DNA of 64,000 nucleotides from the NCBI GenBank assembly GCA_023079485.1, contig CM041085.1, positions 93,569,115 to 93,633,114 on the forward strand. Reading direction: 5' to 3'. Source of the DNA: Archilochus colubris (taxonomy: Eukaryota > Chordata > Aves > Apodiformes > Trochilidae). Every line of letters starts with the position of its first letter. Position 1 is the stretch's first letter. The position numbers and the translations under genes were made by a program. Shown piece by piece: positions 1 to 14,530 of this stretch. Below the pieces are notes generated by a model, which saw only the letters and a program-made list of their open reading frames with translations, had not been told where the DNA came from and did not search any database.

Positions 1-3000
1 TACTGCTACAGAACTGAAAACAAAATATGCAACTTCAGGATCTCTTGTAATTGTGCTGAGCTCTGGACAACACCTACATAACTGAGTTGTTTTGCCTCAG
101 GACAAGCTACATCAATCAGCAATTTCCTTGTTACATTAGAGACCCTTGGGATAAAACACAAGATAAATGATATTATCCTCCATTCATAAAATTAATCCCT
201 TCCAAGAGTATCTTACAAACGTGTATTTAGATGCACGAGAACACTTTGTATAGGAAAAGTTACTAGAAAAAAAATCCATTGTTAGTACTGATATTTGTAT
301 TTTGAAACTGTCCGACAAGTAGCACGGCAGACACCCACTGACTGAGGGGAATAATGTTCAAAATACACCTTCTAATAGGATCTGAATTGCCATGAAGGTG
401 AGAAATGCAGCTGAGACACAAAGGAAAGCAGTGTGGGGTGATGTAATCCTCAAGTCTGAATAGTGTATATAATTCTCCTACCTAGATACCATTTCAAAAT
501 GCTGGATGGACAAGTAGTTAACAATGGAGCCTCTCTGCAGTGTTTCTTAGTCCTTTCTTGCTCTCTTCCTTTCAGCTCATTGGCTTCACACAACAGGGCA
601 CTTATCTCTGTACAAGGGAGGTCTGATTCCTTTCAGCTGCCCTGCAGCCTGCTAGACAAAAGAACCAGACTTTCCCCAAGCTCCCACATGTCTGTAAGTG
701 CTGGAATTAACTCTTCTGATAGGAGATCCTTTGCCCAGGGCCCTTCAGAACCCTGCAGTTGATCATTCAGGGTCTTTTGCATCTCAGTTACTGTACCTGC
801 CCATAAACACTGGAAACTCTAAAAATAGGGAGGGGCTTTCTCTGTAGCACACAAGCAGTCAGCTTCCTAGACTGGAAGGGAGGAACAGTCATGCTAATCC
901 AAAGAAGTAACTTTAATATTAATATGCTATCTGTATGTGGTTATTCTGGATGTTGTTTTCACAGTTTAAAAAACCTGCATTAAACTGCTTTTTTTTTTCT
1001 TTATCTATATTCCAAGTAAAAGCATAGAAATAAGGTAGCATAGCAGATACAGATTTTTATGACAGCAATTGAATATTTAAATGTCTCTTATATATCCAGA
1101 TGCAGTGCATTTGTGGTAAGATTTTCTTATACCTGTACATCCTCACTAAGGTATATTAACTCCAGCACTGAGAAAGGATCCTGTAGCTTAATTTGTGCTA
1201 TATCCTCCAAACTGCTGTGTAAGGGATGGACAGAACTGCTGTATTCCCCAAAGCAGGCAAAAGAGGATGTGTTCAGAATAATGACCCAGTGCTTCTTGCA
1301 CCTGCTAGCAAAGAGATGACTGTAACTGTACTACTTAAAGAGTAGAACGTTAGTCTTTGAACATATGGAGAAAACAAAAAAAAAATTTCATCTTAGGCAC
1401 AGATAATAGATCTGTGTCTGGAGAGAAAGGTCACAAGCTTTTGACCATGTGCATATATTAAGAAAGTGCTGTACTCGCATTGCTACCTAGGACTGGATGC
1501 TGATACAATATGGGTTAGAGACAGATTTTTCTACAGCTGCTGTACCAGTGCAGACCCTTGGCAATACTAACAGCATGTTCTCCCTGTATACCTATTTTAA
1601 TACTTAGGTTCCACTGGCTGAAGATGCAAAATCTTTGAAAAGCCACAAGCTCTGCTAAAAGACTTTTACCCTTATTAAGAGTACTGATAAACTTCAGATC
1701 ATTTTACAGAAGTAGTCTTTCACCTTTGAACACTTCTAAATATGAAATGTTCTCACAAAATAAGGCACTCACTTTGAGTACTTTACAAGTTTACTTTACA
1801 AGTCTGCCACTATCTTTACTACATTTAACAAAACAAACATATGACATGACTTCTTAGACTTTCAGGTGCTTTCAGTTGCCATGTTCACGCATAATGATTC
1901 AAACACTATACATATGTACACGTACCAAAAAAGTGCCTCTGTGAGCTATTCCCCTTGTAATTACAGACAGCCACTAACAGGGACAGAGAAAATTAATTAA
2001 GCCACATTTTCCAACCAGTACATGCAACAATGAGCAAGCCTATTTGAAAAACTGTCCTAGAAGGACTTGCAGTTCATTAAAGGAATTCTGTTTCTCTACG
2101 ATCTTCCCATCCATCACTCTGAAACTTGTCTTCTTTCTTGTGACTTTGTGAAAATCATTTGCAAGTGATACAAACCAGGACTACATGCAGGTTCAAAGAG
2201 GGGCATGCAGTGTTACAGCTCCATCTCTGCCAAGAGATATGAAGCAGACACAACACCAGGGTCACAGGGGAGAGGGAAGGGAAGGTAGGAGAAAGTATCA
2301 CCTTTTGGGCTTCCTTATACTGAAAGCTGGTAGAAAGATGGCTATTGAAATAAAGATTTGGTAATAGCCATGCCTATTAGCATTAGCTTCTACAAAAAAA
2401 CAGGGTAGCTATCTTTAAACTCCACAAGTTCTACAGTGCACATTTTTGCTGATTCTCTGTCCTTTTGACCCTCTGGGAAATGATAGACTGGTGATGCTCA
2501 TTACACCACCTGCCTCTTGGGGAAAATCTGTCACCCTGTGTGACTGCTGAGAAAGTTTATACACAGTGCTCCAAACCCAAACCTCTGTAAATCTAGAAGG
2601 ACTGGAAGACAAAACTTGATACTTCACAGTTGATTACACAAATCATTACATGGCCACCCACTAAGGTTATTTACAAGTTCTCACAGAAGTAGCTTAGAGT
2701 TCATTCCCAACCCCAGGACTTACCACTGGTTTTAGAAACTACTGCTAACAACCTATGTAGTCACAATGAACTTTTCCCAGTATCTCAAAAACTAGTGGGT
2801 TTTGCATTCATCCTAGTGAACTATAACTGCACTAACACAGGCAGACAAAACATAGTCCAAACAAAGCCTCTTTTGTCTCAAGAAAGAGATAAAGCAGGAG
2901 TTTAGCTTCCCTACTTGAGATTTCCTGATCATCTCTTGTCCAACTGTTCTCACTAGAAGGCTTAGTGGGTGTACAGACCTGGCTCTTGTAACACCAGCTA

Positions 3001-3144
3001 GGTGTTCCTGAGCCTGGAATAAAGGAGAATGAGAAATATGCTATTTTCCCCATTTTCCTAGAATGTAACTAAGAAGTAGAATTTACACTTTCAATGGGTT
3101 TCTATATTGTTCAGCACAATACAATGGAGAAATTAATGACCTGG

Positions 3145-3176
<32 letters not shown>

Positions 3177-6100
3177 CAGAACTACATAACTACATTTGTT
3201 CCTATACTTCAGGTGTTTCTCCAGAAAAGCAAATTAATCCACAGGTAGTGGCTCAGTCCCACTTGGGAACACTGCTTGGCTGTTTTATTCTCAAAGACAG
3301 TCAAAGCTATTGTGGCACAAGAAGGTAAAAATAATAGATAGGAAACATGACTATGTTCTTAAAACTGATAAATGGCAACAACAGCTTGTGATTTTGGCCA
3401 GGCAGTTTGTGCCCTCTTTGGGCTTTGATCTGCGAAAGCCAGAGGAACAGAGAGCTCTTCCATAGTTGCTAGGCTGAATCACAATGTTCTGGGTGAGGTG
3501 AAATGCTTTACTCTACCTTTAGATAAAGGCATATTGAAAGAATGGAGCTTTTTGCCCAGCTATCCCAGCCCTTTAATAGAGTGGAAACAATCCCTGAGCA
3601 TGTGATCAATCTCTTGCAGTTTTTGCTTTTTCATAAACACCTGAACTGCAAGACACAATCTGGCCTGAAGTGCATCTCTCTGTAAATATACTCTGAAACA
3701 AAAGCAAAATATTTGAGTTCGAAAAATAATATTCAGCCCTAAAGCCATAAAATTTCCCCTTGTAACTATCTCTCTTTGAATCTCTGCTTTATCAGTACCT
3801 TTGTCTGCTTAAGAAGTTTTGAAACAAACATGCAGGCAGGAGGACTGAAGTATTATTTGTCCCATGGTGAATCCTCAAAGGAAATCAGACAAAGGAATAA
3901 AGTTTTGTAGCAGATGAAAAATTCCCCTACCTTTTATTTTCTCCTTGTTTGTATCTGGTTCTGTTGATACTTGAGACTTCTTATGCATTCACAACAACAT
4001 TTCTCAGTTTAGTGAGCATGCCATGGCAATTGATTTAGACAATGCAATAGCTGTGACAGCAATCGGGAGGCACTCCAAATTTAAAAAGTAACAGGACACA
4101 CAAAATTGAAGCCTACTGACTGTTTTTGTGATAATTGAATTTCATTGAGTTTTAGCAGTGAGAAATGAGCAATAAAAGGGCTGTTTCCAGCCACAGTTCC
4201 AGGAAACAGCTAGGGCAGCATGCATCAAAAAAAGAAATGTTGAACATTTATATGCAGAAATCATCTGAGTTACAGATTCAGCCCAAAAAGCTTCTTTGCT
4301 TCTTAGCTGCAAAATTAATTTCAAAATAGAATGGGGAAGCCTTTGAGATAAAGAATTAAAGATAAAAAGGGCTGAATGATTTTGTATAGCTCCAGGACTG
4401 CAAATTTGCTTTATGAGCAATTGAAATACATTCCATCCTCAACAATTGTTGTAAATGAGGACCTCTTTGGTTGCAGTTTTTTTCAGGCAAGTTCCCGTGG
4501 AAAGCTTTTTTCCTGGTGCTTAAAAAGTTAATTTTTCACAACTCAGAATGTGCACTGGGTTTTTATGATGTTTGAACTGGTTGCTCCTGCAGTGATTGTA
4601 TTTCTATGGGTCATCCTTGAGGTCTTGTTTTCAGTAGCAAGAGTTCTCTCTGTTCGTAATGCAACTCCAGTTCACTCTGCTGACACTCAGCACTGGTTTG
4701 AGATCAGCCTCACACCTTCAGAAATGGGAGGTTGATCAGACTCTTTTGTTCTTCATAGGAAACAATAAAGCTTCATAACACACCATCCATCTGACCTGCA
4801 TTTCTGCACGTGGAGTCCAAGAAGGATTAATCCATACTAGAAACAAAAAGATCACTTTGACTGCTCCTTTGATTACAAGGAATGTTTTCACCCTCTTTAT
4901 GGACATTCCAGCCTTAGACAACTTCTCCTGTGTAAAGCAGTTCTTTGATGTGAAGATTTCTTGCCTGTTTTCTGCAGATTTCTATGCAGATTTCCTGAAC
5001 TAATAGCTTAAAGGCAGATGATTAATGAATATGTGATCCAGACTCTAATCAATTCCAAATAAAATAATGTTTGCCTCATCTGGTGTCTGACCTGCTTTAC
5101 AAAAAATGCTTTACAATTTTCATGACTTCTGAGACTGCAGGTAAGTGCTATCTCAGGGCTTAGCTTTCCAGTGAGGATGCACATATAGAACTTAGAGGAT
5201 AGCTACAAGATGTCTGTGTTTTATACTGACATCCAGTTCACCGGAGGCCATAAGCTTCAATAAGATTTTCAAGGGTCTGGATAAGCACCACTGACTGTAA
5301 ACTCAAACATCTAAGATAATGGCATTAAAGGGAATCAGCAGATAATGTTATTTTTAATCTACCTGCCTGCTACCTGAGACACACTGTATATGGCAGAAGA
5401 TTTATATGGTTCTCAGAATGAATTAAAATTTAACTCAGCTACTTTTCAACAAACAGTGGTTGCAAAGAAAGACTTAAAAAGAATAAGCCTAGCTGAAGGG
5501 CTTTCTTTTTCTGAATAATTGCTGACTAACCTATTTTAATATCCTTCTTTTATGTATTCACAGATTGTACAGTCTTACCTTGAAGAGGGGGGAAGAACAA
5601 ATGAGAATTTAAATATAATTCTTGGTAACATATTTGGGGCAAACCTTAATCAACTCACTGTATTACCTCTACATAAATAAATGACCTTTTGTCCATGGGG
5701 TAAGCTAGTTATGTATTGCACAGATAGAAGCGAAATCATAAACAAATAAAAAAGAAAATACTTATACAGCTACTCTTTGATTTTTCCCATGGAACTTTTG
5801 CACAGGAGTCAGTGCATAGCAGAGCTGCCAGATTCAAAAATAGACATTCCTTCATTACTGATTCGTGCGAAGGGAATGAGGCAAGATGTGGGTGAACATA
5901 CAGTTGGACATGAAAAACCAGTAAGAGCACAGAGGAACAACAATGCCAGCACTGGGAGCCATAAACTAACATTGATTGGCATTTACCATTAATTTGTATT
6001 CAGTGTGTGATGCTGCTGATGAGACTCTGGGAAATAATGTATGTTTGTGAGGCAGTGCTCAGAATTGCTCTGCCACCATACCAAAGACCTGGTGAATTGA

Positions 6101-7663
6101 GAAAGTGTGACAATTGCCAGCTTTTTCTCAAATGCAGAATCTGACTTTGAGGGATCAGCTTCCTTCTGTTGTAATGAAAAAGAGAGGTATGTAAAAAACA
6201 CAAGGTATGTAAATGTAAGCCAACTGCGAGAGAGAATGTATCAGGTAGTTTCTACCATGTCAAAGCTGAAATAGGGTATAAATGCAAATACCTTTCTGTG
6301 TCAGTAACTCTGGAGGACACGCTTAAAGGGTAACAGAAAGGCAAGAAACTAAAAGTCATTGAGTAACTTCTAAATTCTGCACAGAAAGCAGACTCTAGCC
6401 AGCCCCCACACTCTGCAGTCTCTCTTTTCAGGATAGGTTAATTTGGAAAAAAATCAATAGGCTATTAAAATATTTCAAAGATGTATTTCAAACCATTTCT
6501 GTAGATGTATTGTTATCTACCAGCAATGCACATGTCTGTCAAGCAGTGACAACTTTTGGAGGATAACTTTTTTATTATTAGAATAAATAATAGCATAACA
6601 GCGTTTACTACTCTGTAAATGTCAAGAGTACAAGCAAAATGCCTGCAAGGTAGGAATTGGGGGGAGGGGAAGGGCTGGTGCTTTTTTTGTTGGTTTTTTG
6701 TTTTGTTTTGTTTTGTTTTTCTGAGTCTGCCCCTCTTTTGACTTGCTCAGAGCACACATGCAAAAGGCAGGAAGGTTTCCTCTTGCATGCTGAAGAGAAG
6801 TAGAGAAGTAGGCTGCTGCACTACAGACTCTCCCTGGTGTCACTGGGTACTTGCTGAGGTACCAAAGGCTTTACTGGACATAGCCTACAGCCCAAAGCAG
6901 TTGTGTATGCAGTTCCTTTTCATTGCAATAAATCACAAAGTCAAGCATATTTGCCAACTGCACTTTTGCTTTTGTTTACTGCAGCTACTCAGTGGCTCAT
7001 TAAATCCAAAGAAAACTTGTGTTTTCTTGTAAGGTGCATCTCATCACTAGCTATTTCATTTTCAGGGTTTAGCACTCACTGTATGTAGTGTGTGGGCTAA
7101 AAGGCTACTGATGTTACATGAAGACATTTTGCTAACTAGACAGCAAGCTTTGTGGAATTAAACTGGTTTGTTGGTGAATATCAGCAAGTACAAGATGAAT
7201 GCCAGAAGGGAAGTCAGGACTGTAAATCAGCTTTACCACTGACTCTCTGTAGCCCTCCTCACAGTGCTCAGGGGTTAGATGTTAAAAAAAAACAAAACAA
7301 ACAAACAAAAAAACCGATGACATCACAATCTGCCTCTTAAATGAATTAGAACTCTTAAGTACATCACCAATACCAGAATAAGGATATTTACTCACCTTCC
7401 AAGAAAGGTCTCAAGAATAAATTCACGTGGCTTGAACCTATACAGTGCTAAGAATTTTTACAAGGATGGGACTAAGTAAAACAGTAACAACAGGTTAATG
7501 TGTAGTTAATGGTACTACTACAGAAGAGTCAGCTAAGTTAGAAAGCAGGTTGAATATCAGGAAGCTTCATAAGGAAAAGGTGACAATTCATGTCCTCTTT
7601 ATGTTTTCATATAATTGTTACATTTCTTAAGTTGTTTTCCCTTCTCTTGTTCTGAAGATGATT
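1..7663. other. Gene-free AT-rich flank
   Basis: No frame with domain-like content, no splice-flanked exon and no recognised transposon. Only simple tracts are seen, such as A29 at 3147, a TTTTG-rich run near 6690-6718 and a CAAA run near 7286-7312. Confidence 0.6.
3147..3175 (+). repeat. Poly(A) tract, 29 A
   Basis: Uninterrupted A29. No upstream sequence recognisable as a processed pseudogene or SINE. Confidence 0.95.
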
Positions 7664-8283
7664 CAGGAACAGTGTGGCCAGCAGGTCCAAGGAAGTGATT
7701 CTGCCCCTGTACTCAGCGCTGGTGAGGCCACACCTCGAGTACTGTGTCCAGTTCTGGGCCCCTCAGTTTAGGAAGGATATCGAGGTCCTGGAGTGGGTCC
7801 AAAGGAGGGCAACCAGGCTGGTGAAGGGACTCGAGCACAGATCCTATGAGGAGAGGCTGAGGGAGCTGGGGCTTTTCAACCTGGAGAAGAGGAGGCTCAG
7901 AGGAGACCTCATCACTCTCTACAACTCCCTGAAAGGAGGGTGTAGCCAGGTGGGGGTTGGTCTCTTTTCCCAGGCAACTCTCAGCAAGACAAGAGGGCAT
8001 GGTCTTAAGTTGTGCCGGGGGAGGTTTAGGTTGGACATGAGAAAGAATTTCTTTATGGAGAGGGTGATCAGGCATTGGAATGGGCTGCCCACTGAAGTGT
8101 AGTGGATTCTCCATCCCTGGAGATACTTAAAAAGAAAGTGGATGTGGCACTCAATGCCATAGTCTAGTAACTGCATCAGTAGTGGATCAAGGGTTGGACT
8201 TGATGATCTCTGAGGTCCCTTCCAACCCAGCCAATTCTATGATTCTATGATTCTATGATTCTATGATTCTATGATTCTATGAT
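7664..8283 (+). mobile_element. CR1 LINE, 5'-truncated, with 3' end
   Basis: A non-LTR retrotransposon copy holding only the 3' part of ORF2 and the 3' UTR. The frame at 7674-8102 reads with hallmark CR1 stretches such as [36 protein letters not shown] and [17 protein letters not shown], the region after the reverse-transcriptase core. A small change near 8094-8102 brings in an early stop relative to the related copy at 26 kb. The end carries GATGATCTCTGAGGTCCCTT, CCAACCC, then six ATTCTATG units (8234-8281), the classic avian CR1 tail. The copy is immobile. Confidence 0.95.
8234..8281 (+). repeat. CR1 3' octamer repeats (ATTCTATG)6
   Basis: Six perfect copies of the octamer that ends CR1 elements. 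Most CR1 copies carry two to four, so this tail is somewhat expanded. It is thought to be recognised by the CR1 reverse transcriptase. Confidence 0.95.
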
Positions 8284-11200
8284 CTGTTTGCACTGCAGTG
8301 TTTTATTCCTGTTGGTTGGTAATGACTCTGTCTTCACAACTGCCTGCTTCTTTCAGCTTCCCTGTAATGTTGCCTAAGCATGGCAACACAGGACAACAGG
8401 TTCAGATTCTTCTTCTGAAAGAGAAAACTAATAATCTAGAAACTAACTTTCTTGTGTATGAAGTCTCATACCAACTCACTAAGCTTCAAGGAACAGTATT
8501 AGCAGAGAATCAATAGTAATCTAATCTGTGAATGTGAAGCATACTGTACTGGCTGCTCCCAAGACCACAAAAGGAGAATTAGACTGTAGATCCTGGTGTG
8601 ATCCCCACCAAGATATATCAAGGATTCTCTCTCCTGAATTCTCTGCAGACTTAAAGGATTAAAACCTAAGTGGAGAAAGGATTTATTATGACATGTAAGT
8701 GGAAGATAATATAGAGATTGTGTGAAAATTATCACTGGATGTAGAGGGGAAGGACTGAAGGCTGAGAAAAGGAGGGATGAAGGACTGAAGAAGAACAAGT
8801 GTGGGGAACACAGAAGGAATATGCAATACAAGGGGTTGGTTGAGGGAAAACAGGCAGTTGAGCACTGAACTTGATTACCATGGTCTGTCCTGTATTTCTG
8901 TTATATCTTTTCTAACTACTTAGATATGGCTGTCTTCTCCATTCTGAGTTGATCTGTGAGTGCTAGAGTTGGACTAGGTGGAAAGATGGATAAGAACCAG
9001 TGGTGTGAGAAGGTGTAAGCCTGAACAGCCTGGAGGTCGGGGAGCCAGGAGCTGCAGGAGATGGGTCTGTGGGTGAGCTACTGCACAGACTGATTGTACC
9101 TACAAGAGAGAATGAGGTTAACATCTGCAAAGACCAAATGACTGGATAAGGATACTTTAGGTATGGATACTGGACCACTTCAAGTCCATGGAGATCATTC
9201 AGTGGTCATAAATGATAAACTGGTGCTATAATCTGTGTCTGTGTGTATTGAAAGAAATTCGAAAATTAAAGACAGTTAAAAGATTACTCTGTTATGTGTG
9301 ATTATGTTGTGAAAGAGAATAAAACCTCATTATACTATCAAGAACTAAGGACAAGTTAATAATGAACATAGACCAGTGTAGTCCCATAATGAAAAGGATG
9401 CTAAATGTTTTTAAAGGTGTCTCTTGACTATCCAGTGCTCTGAATGGTTTCTAGTCTAGTAGAGCAAGTTACATTCTAAATGCATTTGGACACACATAAA
9501 TAGTGAATACAAAGACCAAGTGGGATTATGATGAAATTTAGGAATTTAGGTGAACAACTCACTTGAAAATCCCCATACATCTCTATTTTCCATACAGAGA
9601 CCCTTGAATTGCAGAAATACTTCTCTTTTTAAATTACTCTTCACACACAAAGTTCTGCATTTTCAAATCACCACATCTTTACCGTCTGAACAGCTATGAA
9701 TTATTCCATCAAAAAGTTAATCTGGGATGAAGAGACTGCACTATTTTGTTTAAAGCCTTTGAGTAACTCCATCTAGGTAGAACTCTTTTAAGAGGATTCA
9801 CACTGACATCTAATCCTTTCTTTAAAGGATGGCCTGAAAGGAATTTTTAGTTGTTGTTATTAAGTGAATAATGATGGAATAAAATGTGTGAACTGTTGTT
9901 GGAGCAGGAAGCAGGGCAGCCAGAGCATGCGTCATCTTTGATCCAGTGATTCTTAGACAGGTACAAGGTGACAATGCCCCAGTTGAGAAGCCTGCCTTCC
10001 TTATGGTACATTTTGATTTGGAGCAGTGACCATTGTGTGCTTGAGGTCCTCTGGCAGGTGGTAGTGTTAAACTTGGTATCTTCCCCTTTGCATGGCCTAA
10101 ACACTACATTTCTGGGTTTGGAGAAGAAAATCTATCACACCTAAACTCAGCAAGGAGTAATGCAAGAACATGTGGTACCTATATATTTTGCATATCCAGC
10201 CTATTAATCATTCACAACACACTAATACTAAGATCTTTTTCCACACCAGGACAGTAAAAACAAAAGTTTGTGCTTCCTATAGATCCAAGGCAAACATGTC
10301 AACTACTCCAGCAATATATGCCAAAAAAAAGACAGCTAAATAAGCAGACCGATATCATCTGACAACAGTGTGGTGGTTTGGTTGGATGAGTCATTGTGAC
10401 ATCACTGTCTGAAGATTCCTTTGCACTAAAATTGGATCCCACAGTTCATGATCTACCCTGAGAGTAAAGATTACAGTCCACTCATTCAAACTTCTTAATC
10501 TATCTTGTTTGTGTGCATCATCAGACTCTTTGTTAGAGAGCTGTTGTTTGCAGATGGTTGCACTTGCAGAGCAGAAAGAGCAAGACCTGAAGATAATGAC
10601 ATCTAATTTCCCAGCCACTTCTGTAAACCTTGATTTAGCATTTCAGCAGAACAGATTTGTACTAACTAAAGCTAAATAAACAATAATCCCAGATTAACAG
10701 CATAAAAATAAGTGCTGTGGCTTTCTTTTTTTTTTTAGGAAAAAGTGTTTAATGATGATGTCTAATTTTTGTTTAAAGCACCAGCTTTGCTATTGCTCCT
10801 CCTGGTTTCAGTATCTATAAACATATTAGAACACTGACCCGAACTTCAAACTTCACTCTGAACATGCACTTAGATTCTCTTAAATGATGTAGGGGTAGAC
10901 ACTAGCTATTAACAACACATAAAATACTAAGCAATATCCATATGATGCATCTTCAATCACTCCTGAGTAGAATATAAAAAAAAAGATAACCAACAATGCT
11001 TTAAAGAAGTGTACTGGAAGAATATCCATATAGAGATGGACACAGGTAGACTCATAACTCTGGACTTACCTACTCAGATGTAGGTTAGTTGTGAAGCTTT
11101 ATTTCTGTTGAATGAGTTTTTAAAATGCATATTCATCTTCTGCTGAAAACCTAAAAAAACAGAGACTGAAGTTATAGATGTGTATTATAATGAACTGAAA

Positions 11201-11324
11201 CATAAAAAGCATTTCTTTTCAACTAAATTTCTTATTTAAAAAACATTCCAGTAGAATGTTAAATATTGATAGGCAACATTAGGAGTATATAGCTGCGAAC
11301 AGAACTGCACTCACCAGCAATGAC

Positions 11325-11441
11325 GAAGTGAAGTGAAGTGAAGAAGTGAAGTGAAGTGAAGTGAAGTGAAGTGAAGTGAAGTGAAGTGAAGTGAAGTGAA
11401 GTGAAGTGAAGTGAAGTGAAGTGAAGTGAAGTGAAGTGAAG
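11325..11441 (+). repeat. Pentanucleotide microsatellite (GTGAA)n
   Basis: About 23 GTGAA units with one 3-base interruption near 11341. On the minus strand it reads as a false protein of repeated LHFTS, because five-base units cycle through all three frames. Confidence 0.95.
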
Positions 11442-14400
11442 GTCTTTGCAAAATAATTATTAGTACAGCAAACCAAAGCACCAAGTTTAAGACAGCAGCT
11501 GCAGTAACTGCAGTTTCTAAACTGTGTCACTGACCCTGGCTGAGCTACCTGATATTTCCTAGGCTGAGTAAATCCCAAATGCAAACATCTTCCTGGGACT
11601 GCATCTGCACTACCTGATGAATATTGTACTTCCTTATGACCATTTTCAGGGGGGCTGCTGGGAGCACATATCTGGTAATGAAGCAAGAACCCCTAGAAAC
11701 CAGATTCACATAGGCTTTATAATCATGAACAAACTTGCAAGTTATCAATCCTACAGTCTTTAATCATATCGATCATGATGTATCAATGTTTTTACATGGA
11801 TGCTCATTAAATACCTGGACTTAATTAATATTTACTGAGGTATTAGTAAAAATAATTTATTAAATTTAATATACCTCTGAAACTAATACTAATTATCCCA
11901 ATACATACTAAGAAAATAGCCTGCCTTTTTGAAGCAGCTTTGATTTATATGTGGTCTTCAGGTACTAATTGCCTTGTTTTGTAAAAAAAAGATAAACCTA
12001 AGAGAAACTGCCTATTCATTTTTTAAAGAAAATGTATAAAATGGTTCAATTTTGTTTCTTAATTTACTATACATTAAAGAGATCAGTTTCTCAGCTATAA
12101 TTAATTTTCTGCCAGGGTGTAATTCATATTTGTGCATTACAGCATTTGCTCTGTAAATATATATATTACACCAGTCTGTTAGGAAGTTGGCAGAGGCAAG
12201 CCAGCTGAGAATCAGGATCAACATGCTATTTCTGGTCAATCTGTTCTGGCAGCAAAATATTTGAAAAACATGAAGTGGCATTGTAATTTCATTTGTGCTT
12301 TTTTTCCCTATACATTCTCTATTCCAGGCCACAGCCCATGATGCTTTTCAGTTCCTCAGTTTTACTTGGATGGATATCTTAATCTGGGGAATGAGACTAA
12401 GCAGCAAGGTAATAGAAATCTAATCCTTTTACATAGGGTTAACCAAGGCAGATCATTCCAATATTTCTAACTAACTGTCTATTAAATCAGGATATTTATC
12501 AAATTTCTAAATTACACAGTGTTTCTTAGAAAAAAGTTCAAAGAATACCAGCATTACACCCTGCTAATTTCACACAATATTGATTGTATAACACATTTGT
12601 GGTCAAGGTATCTTACCGAAAAAGCAATTTTAAAGTGTGACTTCCCTGATGAAACAGGCTTTGGCTATTGGAATTCTGCTTGAGATTTGCTGGAACGTTG
12701 TTGGCAGATCTTCAGCTCAAGCACATTGTTAGAGTTTCTCATTCTGATGGTTAATTTTGTTGCTGTGCAAGTGAACATAGTGATTAACAAAGAATGAAAA
12801 CAGACCAACATTGTTTTTCCAAGATATTATTGGACTACTTTTTAAGAGATCAGAGTAGCACAAACTCTGATTGAGCACTCACCATAATATTAGCTAATTC
12901 ATAAACATTCTTATATTAGCTAACATTTCATGTATTTCAGAAAGCTTTTGAGTATTGCTGAACAGCTGCTCTTTGTGTGAACAATACAGGTGGATCACCC
13001 CAAAAGAACACTCAAGTTTTATATTGTTAATAAATTTGCAGTGTGTTACTTTTGCATCAGAGTTTTTCCTTAAACCATTTAATTTTTATAGTGTCAAACT
13101 TACATCTTTATTCAGATTTGAAAATATTGAACACATATTTTGTGATATTCATATCCATTGTATCTCCTTTTCTCTTTTTAGTTTCAAACCAAGAGGAATA
13201 CCATAACTATTAAGAAATTAGTAACTCTGGAGGCACAGCTGCTACTGAAAATTGTTGCTAAAGTTGGGTCTTATGATAGTTAATTTAATTCAATAATTCG
13301 CTCTCAACAAGTACTTTGCCCAAAGCAAGTACAGTAATCACTGAAAAAAAATGTGGACCACAGAGTACTTGTATTTTCTAAACATTCTTTCTAGTTAAAA
13401 TCATTTTCTAGTCACCTTTTGCAGAAACCCTCTGTCACTCCTATTCCTAGAAGAATGATTACTAGTACTAAAACCACTCTCTGGTGTTTTACAGATACGC
13501 TGAGATTGGTTGATTTGTTGTATTTTATTTTGAGAGAGAGCATTCAAAACTCTGACATGTACTCCTCTAGTTAAAACTGTGCTACAGACATTAGTATAGG
13601 GAATGCCACCTAAGACAATAAACATGGAATTATGCATGAAGATAGATGCTGCTTCTGCACAGTTATATTGCAGACTTTCTGATCTTACTATTTAGTGATG
13701 AGAGTACTAAGTTTACATCCAGACCCCACAGAATATTGTAGACTAAACCTGTCCCATACAGTCCTTGGTAGTGGTTATAATGGTTAGAAATGTTACCATA
13801 TGCAACGCTGTAACAGACCAGCACTAGCAAGACAAAAGCTGTGAATCTCTTTGACAAATCAACCTCTGAATATATTTTGGCTTTTCTGCTGGGGACATCA
13901 GTGGGATTCAACACTAGAGAGTCATTAAACTAATCCTAATATAAGGTCTAGCACAGTTATACTGAATAATCTTATGCAGAGTCTGAGCATTTTCCTTTCA
14001 TTATGGAAGAAGATTGGATAACTATTTTGGACAAGGCTTTTGAAGTGGGATTTGTCCACTGTAATGCAGCTATCAGAAAGCTGGGCATCTAAACTACTCA
14101 CCTCATGGTCACTTTGAAAGTTATAAGTCAGTTCCATTTTTTTAACAATTAATAAAATTGCACATCCACTTCACTAGAAAAATAAGGCTCTTCAAAAAGT
14201 CCAAGAATGAATTAGGCTGACCCATGGATGAAAAGAAGAAGTACACAAAGAAAATAAAAATCACACTCAAGTTACTGAAGAAAATAGTATTATTCAACAG
14301 AAGAAAAAACAGGTACAAGATACATTTTAGTCTTGATACAAGACTAAAGAACAGTGTGAAAGAGATTGAAAAAAGGAAAAATCTACAGCAGACATTTGCT

Positions 14401-14464
14401 GCAGTGTCATATAACAAAACTCAAATTACTGTCTGCTAAAAAGGAACAAGTCAATGCCACCATA

Positions 14465-14530
14465 AAAAAAAAAAGGAAAAAAAACCAAACAAAAGCGAAA
14501 AAACAAGCAACAAACAAACAAACAAAGAAA
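14465..14530 (+). repeat. A-rich tract with CAAA units
   Basis: A-rich low-complexity DNA that inflates Lys-rich open frames in this area (14224-14761). Those frames are not genes. Confidence 0.85.

Noticed and set aside
3147..3175. Poly(A) tract as the tail of a processed pseudogene
   Set aside because: The 500 bases upstream show no coding similarity or SINE-like structure.
7674..8102. CR1 ORF2 frame as a host gene
   Set aside because: It is the truncated tail of a LINE with an early stop and the CR1 3' end attached; no sign of host use.
7713..8114. 133-codon minus-strand frame opposite CR1
   Set aside because: Shadow of the CR1 ORF2 fragment on the other strand.
11279..11686. 135-codon minus-strand frame with repeated LHFTS
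   Set aside because: Produced by the GTGAA microsatellite; the non-repeat part resembles no protein.
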